A DNA stretch of 64,000 nucleotides from an uncultured Flavobacteriaceae bacterium (GCA_947489085.1 CANLCJ010000001.1:62001-126000), one strand, 5' to 3'; counted from the stretch's first letter, positions 49,232-59,174 are shown. Notes: generated by a model from the letters alone, not told the origin. Translations and numbers: made by a program.

Positions 49232-50599
49232 TTAAGAATCGAAAATAATTTGCTTTATTCTCTTATGGCGTCTTAAATAGCTTTGTATAATATGTTGGGT
49301 GTCTCTATTATTTTCCATAGGCGTAATAATAGATTCTAAAATTTTAGGATTGTTTATTTGATGGTTCAAGCTAAAATAGCCTAATCCAGCAAATACGCCG
49401 TTTTTTATCCAAATGGCACTGCGCTCTTCAATGGTTCTTCCTTTATCTACAATTACCATATTTTTGTTGCTGTAACTGTTTTTTGTTATCAAGGCATTTA
49501 CGCGTTCGTTATAAGTAGTATGCTCCTCTTTACCAATGCAAGCCCCATCGCAGGTGTTTATATCATAGTTAAAACAACTTGTTTTGGTTTTATATAAACC
49601 AGTTAATTTTTGGCATAGCTTGTAGTCTTCAACAGCTTTATTCATAAAACTATTGCCACTTTGTTTATTAGAAAATGTAGTAATGGGAGTTTTGGCTGTA
49701 TCTGTAGGAGCAACCTCTAGGTTGATGTAATGGGCCTTGTCTATAAAACTATACAATGCGTGTGTAAAACGCGCTCTTTTTAAAGCAGTATTTAACAGAG
49801 GCTTATTTTTTTTTATTTCTTCATTTTCTTTTAATAGTGCAACAAGTTCGCTCCCTGTAGCTTCATAAGTTACTGTAGCGACTAAACTTTGTATTTTCCT
49901 GGATTTAGGATTTGTACTTGTAAAATGCTGGTTAATGCGTTTTTTTATGTTCTTACTTTTACCAATGTATATAATTTCTCCATCTGCCTTATGTATATAA
50001 TACACGCCTGTTACAGTTGGTAGTTCTGAAATAATATCTAAATGTCTAGGTTCTAATTGGTTTTTAGGGTTAAGCCTAACAGCATCTTTAATAATATTTT
50101 TGGAGGTATCTTTATCTAGTAGCAGTTGAAACAATTTAACAGTAGCCTGCGCATCTCCAGAAGCCCTATGCCTATCTGAAACAGGAATGCCAAGAGAGCG
50201 AACCAGTTTGCCTAAACTATAAGAGGGGAGGTCTGGAATTAGGTATTTAGATAGTTCTACTGTACATAGAGATTCTCTCTTATATTCAAAACCAAGACGC
50301 TTAAATTCTGTGCATAAAATTCTGTAATCGAATTGTGCATTGTGTGCTACAATTATACACCCTTCTGTGATCTCTACAATACGTTTGGCTACTTCGTAAA
50401 ACTTAGGCGCAGTACGCAGCATTTTGCTGTTAATACCTGTTAGTTTAACAACAAATGGTTGTATCTCTCTTTCAGGATTTACAAGACTTATAAATTGATC
50501 GACAACTTGATGGCCATCAAATTTATAAATAGCAATTTCTGTAATGCCTTCCTCGTTAAACTTACCTCCGGTAGTTTCTATGTCTAGTATTGCGTAAAT
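49232..50599 (-). CDS. DnaQ-like exonuclease fused to GIY-YIG nuclease (ATT start)
   Basis: 455 aa from a non-standard ATT at 50599, or 396 aa from the first ATG at 50422. The 59 codons before that ATG encode the exonuclease motif I region YAILDIETTGGKFNEEGIT, with no ATG, GTG or TTG and a stop three codons before ATT. The DExE active-site Asp/Glu therefore lie upstream of any standard start, so an ATG start would make a nuclease without its active site. After the DEDD domain, a GIY-YIG domain follows (PTVTGVYYIHKADGEIIYIG). Related bacterial proteins of this layout resemble Cho/UvrC N-termini and are linked to DNA repair. It is 20 nt after the YggS-like gene. Confidence 0.85.
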   Translation of the reverse strand: MYAILDIETTGGKFNEEGITEIAIYKFDGHQVVDQFISLVNPEREIQPFVVKLTGINSKMLRTAPKFYEVAKRIVEITEGCIIVAHNAQFDYRILCTEFKRLGFEYKRESLCTVELSKYLIPDLPSYSLGKLVRSLGIPVSDRHRASGDAQATVKLFQLLLDKDTSKNIIKDAVRLNPKNQLEPRHLDIISELPTVTGVYYIHKADGEIIYIGKSKNIKKRINQHFTSTNPKSRKIQSLVATVTYEATGSELVALLKENEEIKKNKPLLNTALKRARFTHALYSFIDKAHYINLEVAPTDTAKTPITTFSNKQSGNSFMNKAVEDYKLCQKLTGLYKTKTSCFNYDINTCDGACIGKEEHTTYNERVNALITKNSYSNKNMVIVDKGRTIEERSAIWIKNGVFAGLGYFSLNHQINNPKILESIITPMENNRDTQHIIQSYLRRHKRIKQIIFDS

Positions 50600-50619
50600 A
50601 GTATTTTAATTTATAGGGG

Positions 50620-51288
50620 CTAATTGTAATTTCTAGAACCAAAGATACTACTTCCTACGCGAACCATGGTGCTGCCACAAGCAATGGCTTCTTGATAATC
50701 GCCACTCATACCCATAGATATTGTTTTTAGATTGCAATTATCAGTTTGTAAAGCTTGTAGCGTATTAAAAGTTGTTTTTAAAAGTGTAAATTCTCGAGTT
50801 ATTTGCGCCTTATTTTCGGTAAATGTAGCCATTCCCATAACTCCTGTAATGTTAATGTTTTTAAGCTCAAGAAAAGCATTTGAAGATAAAATACCTTTAG
50901 CGTCTTCAGGAGTCATACCAAATTTACTGTCTTCTTCTGCAATTTTTATTTGTAGCAAGCAATTTATAACTCTACTGTGTTTTTGTGCTTGTTTGTCTAT
51001 TTCTTTTAGCAATTTAAAATTATCGACACCATGTATAAGGTGAACAAAGTGTGCCATATATTTTACTTTATTACGTTGCAAATGCCCAATCATGTGCCAT
51101 TGAATGTCTTTCGGCATTTCATCGTATTTGGTTGCCATTTCCTGAACTTTATTTTCGCCAAATATGCGTTGTCCAGCATTGTAAGCTTCCATGAGATTAG
51201 AAACAGGTTTCGTTTTAGAAACGGCAACTAAAGTAACATGTTGTGGTAATTTATTTTTTATAGCTTTAAGCTGTTGCGCAATGCTCAT
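50620..51288 (-). CDS. YggS-family PLP homeostasis protein
   Basis: 222 aa. PLP-lysine region VTLVAVSKTKPVSNLMEAY, then FGENKVQEMATKYDEMP, IQWHMIGHLQRNKVKYM and MGMSGDYQEAIACGSTMVRV. YggS/PROSC binds pyridoxal phosphate and keeps amino-acid metabolism balanced; no enzymatic activity is established. It is in the long minus-strand run, 13 nt after the 3-hydroxyacyl-CoA dehydrogenase gene. Confidence 0.95.
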   Translation of the reverse strand: MSIAQQLKAIKNKLPQHVTLVAVSKTKPVSNLMEAYNAGQRIFGENKVQEMATKYDEMPKDIQWHMIGHLQRNKVKYMAHFVHLIHGVDNFKLLKEIDKQAQKHSRVINCLLQIKIAEEDSKFGMTPEDAKGILSSNAFLELKNINITGVMGMATFTENKAQITREFTLLKTTFNTLQALQTDNCNLKTISMGMSGDYQEAIACGSTMVRVGSSIFGSRNYN

Positions 51289-51300
51289 AATAAGATGTAA

Positions 51301-52191
51301 TTACTTTAAGAATTGTTTGGAGACAAATTCTGCTTTTTTAGAGTGGTTATAATCGTAAAATCCTTCTCCAGATTTAACACCAAGTTTACCTGCGTTTACC
51401 ATATTAACTAACAATGGACAAGGTGCATATTTAGGGTTTTTAAAGCCATTGTAAAGTACTTCTAAAATAGAAAGGCAAACATCTAAGCCAATAAAGTCTG
51501 CCAATTGTAAAGGGCCCATAGGGTGCGCCATCCCCAATTTCATAACAGCATCAATTGCTTTTACACCAGCTACTTTATTGTAAAGGGTCTCTATGGCCTC
51601 GTTAAGCATGGGCATTAAAATGCGGTTGGCTACAAATCCAGGATAATCGTTAACCTGTACAGGTGTTTTTTTTAATGTTTTTGCTAAGGCTGTAACGGTG
51701 TTAGCTGTTGTATTAGAGGTGTTATAGCCTTTTATAACTTCTACCAACGGCATTAATGGTACTGGGTTCATAAAATGCATACCAATAACATTTTCTGGCT
51801 TAGTAGTTACTGCGGCAATTTGAGTAATAGAAATAGAAGATGTGTTTGTAGCCAGTAGTGTAGAGGGGGTACAAAGTGCATCTAAGGCTTTAAATAAACT
51901 GAGTTTAAGTTCTAGATTTTCCGTAGCAGCTTCGATTACAAGATCTACATGTTTTACACCGTTTTCTAGTGTGTTAAATGTAACGATGTTTTGTAATGTG
52001 CGTGTTTTATCTAGAGGCTTTAATTGTTCTTTAGAGACCATACGGTCTAGGTTGTTACCAATTGTAATTAAACCTTTGCTTAGGTTTTCTTTATTATTAT
52101 CGATAAGGTTGACTCTAAAGCCATTTTGAGCACAGACATGTGCAATACCATTTCCCATTGTACCTGCTCCAATTACGGCTATAGTTTTCAT
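51301..52191 (-). CDS. 3-hydroxybutyryl-CoA dehydrogenase
   Basis: 296 aa with an N-terminal NAD motif (IGAGTMGNGIAHVCAQNG) and the HMFMNPVPLMPLVEVI-type 3-HCDH segment (GMHFMNPVPLMPLVE), VNDYPGFVANRILMPMLNEA, and the C-terminal GPLQLADFIGLDVCLSI. It oxidises or reduces 3-hydroxyacyl-CoA in butyrate or fatty-acid metabolism. It is 13 nt upstream of the YggS gene and downstream of the Gfo/Idh gene. Confidence 0.94.
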   Translation of the reverse strand: MKTIAVIGAGTMGNGIAHVCAQNGFRVNLIDNNKENLSKGLITIGNNLDRMVSKEQLKPLDKTRTLQNIVTFNTLENGVKHVDLVIEAATENLELKLSLFKALDALCTPSTLLATNTSSISITQIAAVTTKPENVIGMHFMNPVPLMPLVEVIKGYNTSNTTANTVTALAKTLKKTPVQVNDYPGFVANRILMPMLNEAIETLYNKVAGVKAIDAVMKLGMAHPMGPLQLADFIGLDVCLSILEVLYNGFKNPKYAPCPLLVNMVNAGKLGVKSGEGFYDYNHSKKAEFVSKQFLK

Positions 52192-52262
52192 AATAATTGG
52201 TTTTATATTTTGTTACAGCAAGATGTACAAATTTAAGCAGCAGGTTAGTTGTTAATTGCGGT

Positions 52263-53222
52263 TTAAAATTGATTGATAATCATGTTTGCTACACGTAATG
52301 CCTCTGTACCGTCATGTAAGGTTACAATTGGTGTTGTATCGTTAGTTATGGCGTCGGCAAAAGTTTCTAATTCGTCTAAAATCGAATTGATTTCAGGAAT
52401 TTTAGGATTATCGAAATAGATTTGTTTTTTTGTGCCTTCCGCATTTTGCAAAATCATATCAAAATCGCCAGGTTGCTCAGGAGCATCCTTCATTTTAACC
52501 ACTTCACACTTCTTTTCTAAAAAGTCTACAGAGATATAGGCATCTTTTTGAAAAAAGCGGGCTTTACGCATTTTTTTAAGTGAAATTCTACTGGCAGTAA
52601 GATTAGCTACACATCCGTTTTTAAACTCAATACGTGCGTTAGCAATATCTGGTGTATCACTTATTACAGCAACGCCACTTGCAGAAATGTGTTTTACTTC
52701 AGATTTTACAATGCTTAATATAATATCGATGTCATGTATCATTAAATCTAAAACCACAGGAACATCTGTACCTCTTGGGTTAAACTCGGCTAGCCTGTGC
52801 GTTTCTATAAACATTGGAGTGTTTATATCTTCTTTAACGGCAACAAAGGCAGGATTAAAACGCTCCACATGGCCTACTTGGCCTTTAACACCGTGTAATG
52901 CTACCAGAGCCCTAATGTCTTCGGCCTCTGCAACAGTATTGGTAATTGGTTTTTCTATAAAAATATGTTTCCCCTTAGTAATGGCTTTTATAGCACATTC
53001 GTGGTGAGAAAGTGTAGGCGTTACAATATCGATAACATCTACAGCAGCAATTAAGTTGTCTATAGAGTCAAATAACTTATAACCAAATTCATCTGCAACA
53101 AGTTGAGCTGTTTCTGTATCAGCATCGTAAAACCCAACCAAGTCGTATTTTGTTGATTGGTTAAGTAGTCTTAAATGAATTTTTCCTAAGTGACCAGCAC
53201 CTAGCACACCTGCTTTTAGCAT
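52263..53222 (-). CDS. Gfo/Idh/MocA-family oxidoreductase
   Basis: 319 aa. N-terminal Rossmann fold GVLGAGHLGKIHLRLL, the EKPIT motif (KGKHIFIEKPITNTVAEAED) and the MIHDIDIILSIV segment with the conserved His-Asp. It is an NAD(P)-dependent dehydrogenase of undefined substrate. First gene of the seven-gene minus-strand run. Confidence 0.93.
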   Translation of the reverse strand: MLKAGVLGAGHLGKIHLRLLNQSTKYDLVGFYDADTETAQLVADEFGYKLFDSIDNLIAAVDVIDIVTPTLSHHECAIKAITKGKHIFIEKPITNTVAEAEDIRALVALHGVKGQVGHVERFNPAFVAVKEDINTPMFIETHRLAEFNPRGTDVPVVLDLMIHDIDIILSIVKSEVKHISASGVAVISDTPDIANARIEFKNGCVANLTASRISLKKMRKARFFQKDAYISVDFLEKKCEVVKMKDAPEQPGDFDMILQNAEGTKKQIYFDNPKIPEINSILDELETFADAITNDTTPIVTLHDGTEALRVANMIINQF

Positions 53223-53405
53223 AATTTTTTACGTTTTAAACAAAAATAGTACAATTCGTAATTTTATAATGATAAAATACTTCTAAAAATAAGCAACATA
53301 CCATTTGTAAATTAGATGTTGAAAGATAGCAAAATTAAATTCTGAATAAATTGTTTTTCGCTTAAAAATCTTTGTTTAATTTTAGCACAAATAACTCTCC
53401 AGCAT

Positions 53406-54050
53406 TTGAAAGATACATTTAAACACCAAGGCATGCGACAGCAATTGGTTCGCATTTTAGAATCTAAAGGCATAACCAATGCTAATGTGTTGAATGCTAT
53501 AGGTAAAATACCTAGGCATTTGTTTATGGATTCTGGATTTTTAGATCATGCGTATCAAGATAAAGCCTTTCCTATAGCTGCAGACCAAACAATTTCGCAA
53601 CCCTATACGGTAGCGTTTCAAAGCGAGTTGATGAAGATTTCAGCGGGAGATAACGTTTTAGAAATTGGTACAGGTAGTGGGTACCAAACTGCTGTTTTAT
53701 GCGAATTAGGCGCACGTGTTTACAGCATAGAACGCCAGCAAGAGCTGTTTAAAAAAACAAGTAAATTTTTATCTAAAATAGGATATAGGGCAAAGCAATT
53801 AATTTTTGGAGATGGCTACAAAGGTTTGCCGGAACAGGCGCCTTTCGATAGTATAATAGTTACGGCTGGTGCTCCTTTTGTACCAAAACCTCTATTAAGC
53901 CAGCTTAAGCAAGATGGAGGCCGATTAGTTATTCCTGTTGGAGATAAAGCCCAAATAATGACATTATTTGTACGCAAAGGGCCTAAGGAATTTGAGAAGT
54001 ACGAATATGGCGAGTTTAAGTTCGTGCCGCTTCTGGAAAACAAAAATTAG
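53406..54050 (+). CDS. pcm: Protein-L-isoaspartate O-methyltransferase
   Basis: 214 aa from TTG 53406, giving KDTFKHQGMRQQLVRILESK, the N-terminus seen in relatives; ATG 53433 would remove nine residues of it. The SAM-binding motif is VLEIGTGSGYQTAVL and the substrate region FDSIIVTAGAPFVPKPLLSQ. It repairs isoaspartyl damage in proteins. It is divergent from the Gfo/Idh run and convergent with the TPMT-like gene. Confidence 0.93.
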   Translation: MKDTFKHQGMRQQLVRILESKGITNANVLNAIGKIPRHLFMDSGFLDHAYQDKAFPIAADQTISQPYTVAFQSELMKISAGDNVLEIGTGSGYQTAVLCELGARVYSIERQQELFKKTSKFLSKIGYRAKQLIFGDGYKGLPEQAPFDSIIVTAGAPFVPKPLLSQLKQDGGRLVIPVGDKAQIMTLFVRKGPKEFEKYEYGEFKFVPLLENKN

Positions 54051-54076
54051 GCAATAGCCAACTTAAATACGCTGCT

Positions 54077-54697
54077 TTAAACAGAGGTTTTTTTCTCAAA
54101 AATACCAAACAACTCTCTATCCATTCTTGGTGGTATAGAATTATAACAGGTTTCGAAAGTTTTTATGTGAAATAGAGGTTTAAAATATTCAGTATATTCT
54201 TCAATATTACCTCCAAATGGACGCTTTTCCATATCGTTAGATAAAGGAAAGTTAAACCATAGCCCAACAAGTTTAGCGTTTTCCTTAAGTAGCTCGTGCA
54301 TTTTTAAAGCATACTTATGGCGACTTTCAGGGTAAGGCGGGAAGGAGCAAAAAAAGGTTTGTTCCACAATAAGGTCGTAACGGCCTTTATGCGTAAAAAA
54401 ATCGTCGTGTATAATATGTGCTTCTGGAAAATTAGGAATCCTTTTTTTAAAAGCCTCTAAAGGCGCTTTAGCAATATCTAGAATAAACACGTTTTTAAAT
54501 CCTTTAAAAAATAAATATTCAGCTTCGTAAGCGTTGCCTGCTCCTGGAATTAAAATAGAACTATTTTTATTGTTTAATTGCTCAAAGTAGGTTTTTAGAG
54601 GTGTAGAAGGCGCTCCTATATCCCAACCTGTTTGGCTATTAGTATAGCGTGTAGTCCAATAGGTTTCTGTAGCTTTAGAGTCTTTGGTGTTGGACAT
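54077..54697 (-). CDS. TPMT-like class I methyltransferase
   Basis: 206 aa. ETYWTTRYTNSQTGWDIGAP at the N-terminus and SILIPGAGNAYEAEYLF (SAM motif) match the thiopurine/thiol methyltransferase (TPMT) family. EQTFFCSFPPYPES is the post-II motif. It methylates small thiols or selenite-like compounds; the natural substrate is unknown. It is convergent with pcm and 52 nt downstream of the NTF2-like gene. Confidence 0.88.
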   Translation of the reverse strand: MSNTKDSKATETYWTTRYTNSQTGWDIGAPSTPLKTYFEQLNNKNSSILIPGAGNAYEAEYLFFKGFKNVFILDIAKAPLEAFKKRIPNFPEAHIIHDDFFTHKGRYDLIVEQTFFCSFPPYPESRHKYALKMHELLKENAKLVGLWFNFPLSNDMEKRPFGGNIEEYTEYFKPLFHIKTFETCYNSIPPRMDRELFGIFEKKTSV

Positions 54698-54749
54698 ATT
54701 TAAATGGCTTTAACGATGTAGAATTGATAAAAAAAATATTGTTATGCTA

Positions 54750-55313
54750 TTACTTTTTTCTAGGTAAATAGGCTTTAGGTATAGGGTGTTTTTCCGTTTC
54801 TTGGGCCCAATACAGATTTAAAATCCACCAGCGTTTGCCATCGTTTAATAGTTGTATACTATTTATGCCACGCATAAAAGGTTTTTTATCCTTGGTGTCG
54901 TGGTAGCATTGATATGTTGAGAACACATGTGCAATGTTACCAAATGTATTAACGTCTCTATGAATTTCCTTTTCGATAAACCCATTTAATTTTAACCAAT
55001 TCTCAGAGTTTTTAATATACTCATCAGGGGTTAAAAATTTTGTTTTATAAACCCCGTCTTCGTTATAACCAGAAGGTATCAGTTTGGCACTAGGATAAAA
55101 TAAAAACCTAAATTGTTTCCAATTACGATTCTCTTTTTTATTAGCAGAAATAACTTCATACAAAGCTTTTACTGTTTTGTGTAGCGTTAGTACTTTAGAG
55201 CTATCTATAACAAAGGTCTTTTTTGTTTTTTCAGTTTTAGTTTTAGGTTTTTTTTGTGCATTTAAGCACAAACTAACACTCGTTAAAAGCAAAAAGATGA
55301 GCCTTGTTTTCAT
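54750..55313 (-). CDS. Secreted NTF2-like hypothetical protein
   Basis: 187 aa with a signal peptide (MKTRLIFLLLTSVSLCLNA), a Lys-rich stretch after it (KKPKTKTEKTKKT), and a domain that reads like an NTF2/SnoaL-type fold (LYEVISANKKENRNWKQFRF, FSTYQCYHDTKDKKPFMRG, GKRWWILNLYWAQETE). Catalytic activity is not evident. It is probably a periplasmic binding protein. Confidence 0.78.
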   Translation of the reverse strand: MKTRLIFLLLTSVSLCLNAQKKPKTKTEKTKKTFVIDSSKVLTLHKTVKALYEVISANKKENRNWKQFRFLFYPSAKLIPSGYNEDGVYKTKFLTPDEYIKNSENWLKLNGFIEKEIHRDVNTFGNIAHVFSTYQCYHDTKDKKPFMRGINSIQLLNDGKRWWILNLYWAQETEKHPIPKAYLPRKK

Positions 55314-55433
55314 ATAAAATATATTAAACGAAATAGTGTAAAAGCTAACTGTTCGTAGCTTGTTAAGCCGTTTATTTCAGTTTTAAAATAACTCATACTT
55401 TATAGCGTATGGCCAAACTTAGTACGAGTATTG

Positions 55434-55892
55434 TTAATTATAAATCTTCTTAATGCGGTCTAAATTCCGTTTGTTGTCTCTGTCCTTCATGGTTTCTCGC
55501 TTGTCGTAAAGTTTTTTTCCTTTTGCAAGCGCAATGTCCAATTTTGCATAACCCTTATCAGTAATATATAAGCGCAGAGGTATTATTGTAAGTCCAGAAT
55601 TCTGTACCTCTTTATTTAGTTTTTTAAGTTCTTTTTTATTAAGAAGTAGCTTTCTAGTAGCTTTTGGCTTATGGTTGTAATAATTGCCATAGAGGTATTC
55701 CTCCACAGTCATATTTACCACGAAAAGCTCATTATTATCATTAAATTCACAAAAACTTTCGGCGATAGAGGCTTTACTATTACGAATAGATTTTATTTCT
55801 GTACCCGTTAATACAATACCAGCAGTATATTTGTCTAGTATTTCATATTGAAATCTTGCCTTTTTGTTTTGTATATTAATGTTCTTTTGCAT
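55434..55892 (-). CDS. smpB: SsrA-binding protein SmpB
   Basis: 152 aa with the SmpB core (NKKARFQYEILDKYTAGIVL, GTEIKSIRNSKASIAESFCE) and the basic C-terminal tail (KGKKLYDKRETMKDRDNKR). It binds tmRNA and rescues stalled ribosomes. The tmRNA gene is not seen in this window. It is a single minus-strand gene. Confidence 0.97.
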   Translation of the reverse strand: MQKNINIQNKKARFQYEILDKYTAGIVLTGTEIKSIRNSKASIAESFCEFNDNNELFVVNMTVEEYLYGNYYNHKPKATRKLLLNKKELKKLNKEVQNSGLTIIPLRLYITDKGYAKLDIALAKGKKLYDKRETMKDRDNKRNLDRIKKIYN

Positions 55893-56018
55893 GATGTAAA
55901 ATTACATAATTTTGTTAGGAAATGAATAGGCGACGTATTGTAAACGTTAAATTAAATGTAATTAGAGCTAAAATTTTACAAATACGCTTACTTTAGATGT
56001 CAAATTTTTCGGATTCTT

Positions 56019-57632
56019 ATGAGAAAACGTATTTTTTATTTGCTCATTTTGCTCATCAGCATGTCTTGCAGCAGTATAAAACGACACAACGAAGCAGTTA
56101 CAAAATTACATAGTGTAACAGCATTACATAGCGATGTGGATAAATTATACGTACAGCTGCAAAAACACCATCCTAATTTATACCAATATACCTCCAAAGC
56201 AGATTTAGAATTTAAGTTAGATAGTTTAAAGCAATATATAACCACACCATTAACATCCAGAGATTTTTATAAACAGCTAATTCCTGTTATAAAACATGTG
56301 CGTCAAGGGCACTTGTCTATACGTCCGCTTGGTGTAAGGTTGAATAAAAAAGAACAAAAAGCACGGGCTAAAACCAAATTCGATTTTTATGCTTTAGATT
56401 TCGAGTATCTTGATGAAAGATTATTGGTAAAGCGTACAGTTGGAAAAGATTCCACATTGGTAGGTGCAGAAGTTTTAAAGGTAGAAGGAGAACCTGTAAA
56501 TGCACTGGTAGATCGTTTTAAAACACGATTTACCTCAGATGGATACAACAAAACATTGTATAACAGAGCGATAGGACGATCGTTTAAACGACTTTATATA
56601 AGAGATAAAGGACGTTTAGACAGTTTAAACGTAACTTTTAAGCTTAGAGATTCTGTATTCGATAAGGTATTTAAAAGAGAAGCCAAGGCTTTAAAAAAGA
56701 CTAAAAAAAATGATTCAGTTGTTAAAAAAGATACTGTTGCTGTTAAAAAGAAAACAACACCCGAAACACTTAGCGCAGCTCAAAAACGTATTCGCCGAGC
56801 AGAGCAAAAGCAAAAGCGAGCTTTAAAACGTAAAAGAGGATACATAGCTAGAAGCAAAGAATATACGAGAAATTTCGATTACATAGGAAAAGATAGTGCT
56901 GTGGCCTACATGAAAATAAGAAGCTTTACCAATGGAAAATATAAAAAATTCTATAAGGAGAGTTTCCAGAAATTAAAGGCTGCACAGACCAAACACCTTA
57001 TACTCGATTTGCGCGACAATGGCGGCGGACGTATAGCAGAAGTAAGGCACCTGTACAGTTACCTTACGCCAAAAGCATTTCAATTTACAGAAAAGAGCAA
57101 GGTTACAAATCGTATCCCCGTTTTAAAAGCACTAATGAGTAATACAACACCTTTACTTGTAAAAGGCGCAGTTGGTGTATTATCACCTCTACTAGCTGTA
57201 CATAATTTGATAAAGGTAAAAAAGAGAGACAGCACTTTATACTATAATTTAACTGATGCTAAACTTAAAAAACCTAATGCTATAAATTATACAGGTGCAT
57301 TATATGTTTTAATAAACGGAAACTCTTTTTCGGCCTCTTCCTTAATATCCACACATTTAAAAGCTACAAAAAGAGCCACATTTATAGGAGAAGAAACGGG
57401 AGGCGCTTATAATGGATGTGTAGCAGGATATTATAAAATATATCAACTCCCAGAAACTAAACTTTTGGCTAGAATTGGTATTCTACAAATAGAGGCACCT
57501 TACAAGCAAACCCCAGATGGATATGGTATACTACCAGATGTTGCAATAGCGCCAACATTTAAAGATCGCCAAGAAGGTAGAGATCCAGAATTAGAATGGG
57601 TTTTGAACGAAATTGAAAAAAATAACAATTAG
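56019..57632 (+). CDS. S41 peptidase lipoprotein with basic insert
   Basis: 537 aa. Lipoprotein signal LLILLISMSC with acidic residues not adjacent, so perhaps periplasmic. The S41 core has LILDLRDNGGGRIAEVRHL and NGNSFSASSLISTHLKATKR with the catalytic Ser, and GEETGGAYNGCVAGYYKI. Between the N-terminal domain and the core is a Lys/Arg-rich segment of about 70 residues (about 220-290, for example KRIRRAEQKQKRALKRKRG), which is unusual. Tail-specific-protease-like role is expected. Confidence 0.9.
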   Translation: MRKRIFYLLILLISMSCSSIKRHNEAVTKLHSVTALHSDVDKLYVQLQKHHPNLYQYTSKADLEFKLDSLKQYITTPLTSRDFYKQLIPVIKHVRQGHLSIRPLGVRLNKKEQKARAKTKFDFYALDFEYLDERLLVKRTVGKDSTLVGAEVLKVEGEPVNALVDRFKTRFTSDGYNKTLYNRAIGRSFKRLYIRDKGRLDSLNVTFKLRDSVFDKVFKREAKALKKTKKNDSVVKKDTVAVKKKTTPETLSAAQKRIRRAEQKQKRALKRKRGYIARSKEYTRNFDYIGKDSAVAYMKIRSFTNGKYKKFYKESFQKLKAAQTKHLILDLRDNGGGRIAEVRHLYSYLTPKAFQFTEKSKVTNRIPVLKALMSNTTPLLVKGAVGVLSPLLAVHNLIKVKKRDSTLYYNLTDAKLKKPNAINYTGALYVLINGNSFSASSLISTHLKATKRATFIGEETGGAYNGCVAGYYKIYQLPETKLLARIGILQIEAPYKQTPDGYGILPDVAIAPTFKDRQEGRDPELEWVLNEIEKNNN

Positions 57633-57773
57633 ATTATTAAAAGTATATTTTTTAGTTTCTTTTTTAGTGAAAATCTTTAAAAGGCTTACTGTTAAATTTG
57701 TATTTTTGAGACGCTAAATAGCTGAAAGTTACAGTTTATTTGGTTTGTATTTTTATAAAAATAATAAAACACT

Positions 57774-59174
57774 ATGAAATCATATGATGTAGCCGTTATC
57801 GGTTCTGGTCCAGGAGGATATGTAGCAGCCATTCGTTGCGCACAATTGGGTATGAAAACTGCCATAATAGAGAAGTACAGTACATTAGGGGGTACCTGCT
57901 TAAATGTAGGGTGTATACCTAGCAAGGCATTGTTAGATTCTTCGCATCATTATGAAGATGCTGTAAAGCATTTTGAAGAGCACGGTATCGAGCTTCCAGG
58001 AGATGTTAAAGTAAATTTGGAAAAAATGATAGCTCGTAAACAAGCTGTTGTAGACCAAACAACTGGAGGTATCGATTTTTTAATGAAAAAAAACAATATC
58101 GACGTATATCATGGCTTAGGGAGTTATAAAGATGCAACTCACATAGCTATAGAGGGCGAAGAAAATGTAGAAATTGAAGCAAAACAAAGTATTATAGCCA
58201 CAGGTAGTAAGCCGTCTACATTACCGTTTATTAGTGTTGATAAAGAACGCATTATAACATCTACAGAAGCATTAAAACTTAAAGAAATACCAAAACATTT
58301 AATGATTATAGGAGGTGGTGTTATTGGTTTAGAGTTAGGGCAAGTTTACAGACGTTTGGGCGCAGAAGTTACTGTTTTAGAATACGCCGACAGAATTATA
58401 CCAAATATGGATGCTGGTTTATCTAAAGAACTTAATAAAGTGTTTAAGAAAGCCAAGTTTAAAATGCAAGTATCTCATAAAGTGAAGTCTGTAGAGCGTG
58501 TGGGCGATGAGGTTATTGTTAAAGCAGATAATAAAAAAGGAGAAGAGGTAGAGTTTAAAGGCGATTACTGTTTAGTATCTGTAGGCCGTAGTGCATATAC
58601 TGCTGGCTTAAATGCAGAAGCAGCAGGCGTTAAACTTGATGACAGAGGTAGAGTAGAGGTAAACGCCCATTTGCAAACAACAGCCAATAATATTTATGCT
58701 ATTGGAGATGTTGTTAAAGGTGCCATGCTAGCACATAAAGCAGAAGAAGAAGGTGTATTTGTAGCAGAAACTCTAGCAGGACAAAAGCCGCACATTGATT
58801 ATAATTTAATACCAGGGGTTGTATACACTTGGCCAGAAGTTGCAGCAGTTGGAAAAACTGAAGTACAATTGAAAGAAGAAGGTATTGCCTATAAAACAGG
58901 ACAATTTCCAATGAGAGCCTTAGGAAGAAGCCGTGCCAGTATGGATTTAGATGGCTTTGTTAAAATTTTAGCCGATGCTAGTACAGACGAAATTCTAGGT
59001 GTGCATATGATAGGCGCTCGTGCTGCAGATATGATAGCAGAAGCTGTTGTAGCTATGGAATATCGTGCTAGTGCAGAGGATGTGTCTCGTATGTCTCATG
59101 CGCATCCTACGTTTACAGAAGCTATAAAAGAAGCGGCGTTAGCAGCAACAGAAGATCGTGCGCTACACATATAA
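57774..59174 (+). CDS. lpdA: Dihydrolipoyl dehydrogenase (E3)
   Basis: 466 aa with FAD motif VIGSGPGGYVAAIRCAQLG, the redox disulfide in GGTCLNVGCIPSKALL, NAD motif IIGGGVIGLELGQVYRRLGA and the C-terminal HAHPTFTEAIKEAAL with the catalytic His-Glu. It serves pyruvate, 2-oxoglutarate and branched-chain dehydrogenase complexes; none of the partner subunits is in the window. Candidate -7 boxes TAAATTTG (57693) and TATTTTTG (57701) lie upstream without a clear -33 element. Confidence 0.97.
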   Translation: MKSYDVAVIGSGPGGYVAAIRCAQLGMKTAIIEKYSTLGGTCLNVGCIPSKALLDSSHHYEDAVKHFEEHGIELPGDVKVNLEKMIARKQAVVDQTTGGIDFLMKKNNIDVYHGLGSYKDATHIAIEGEENVEIEAKQSIIATGSKPSTLPFISVDKERIITSTEALKLKEIPKHLMIIGGGVIGLELGQVYRRLGAEVTVLEYADRIIPNMDAGLSKELNKVFKKAKFKMQVSHKVKSVERVGDEVIVKADNKKGEEVEFKGDYCLVSVGRSAYTAGLNAEAAGVKLDDRGRVEVNAHLQTTANNIYAIGDVVKGAMLAHKAEEEGVFVAETLAGQKPHIDYNLIPGVVYTWPEVAAVGKTEVQLKEEGIAYKTGQFPMRALGRSRASMDLDGFVKILADASTDEILGVHMIGARAADMIAEAVVAMEYRASAEDVSRMSHAHPTFTEAIKEAALAATEDRALHI

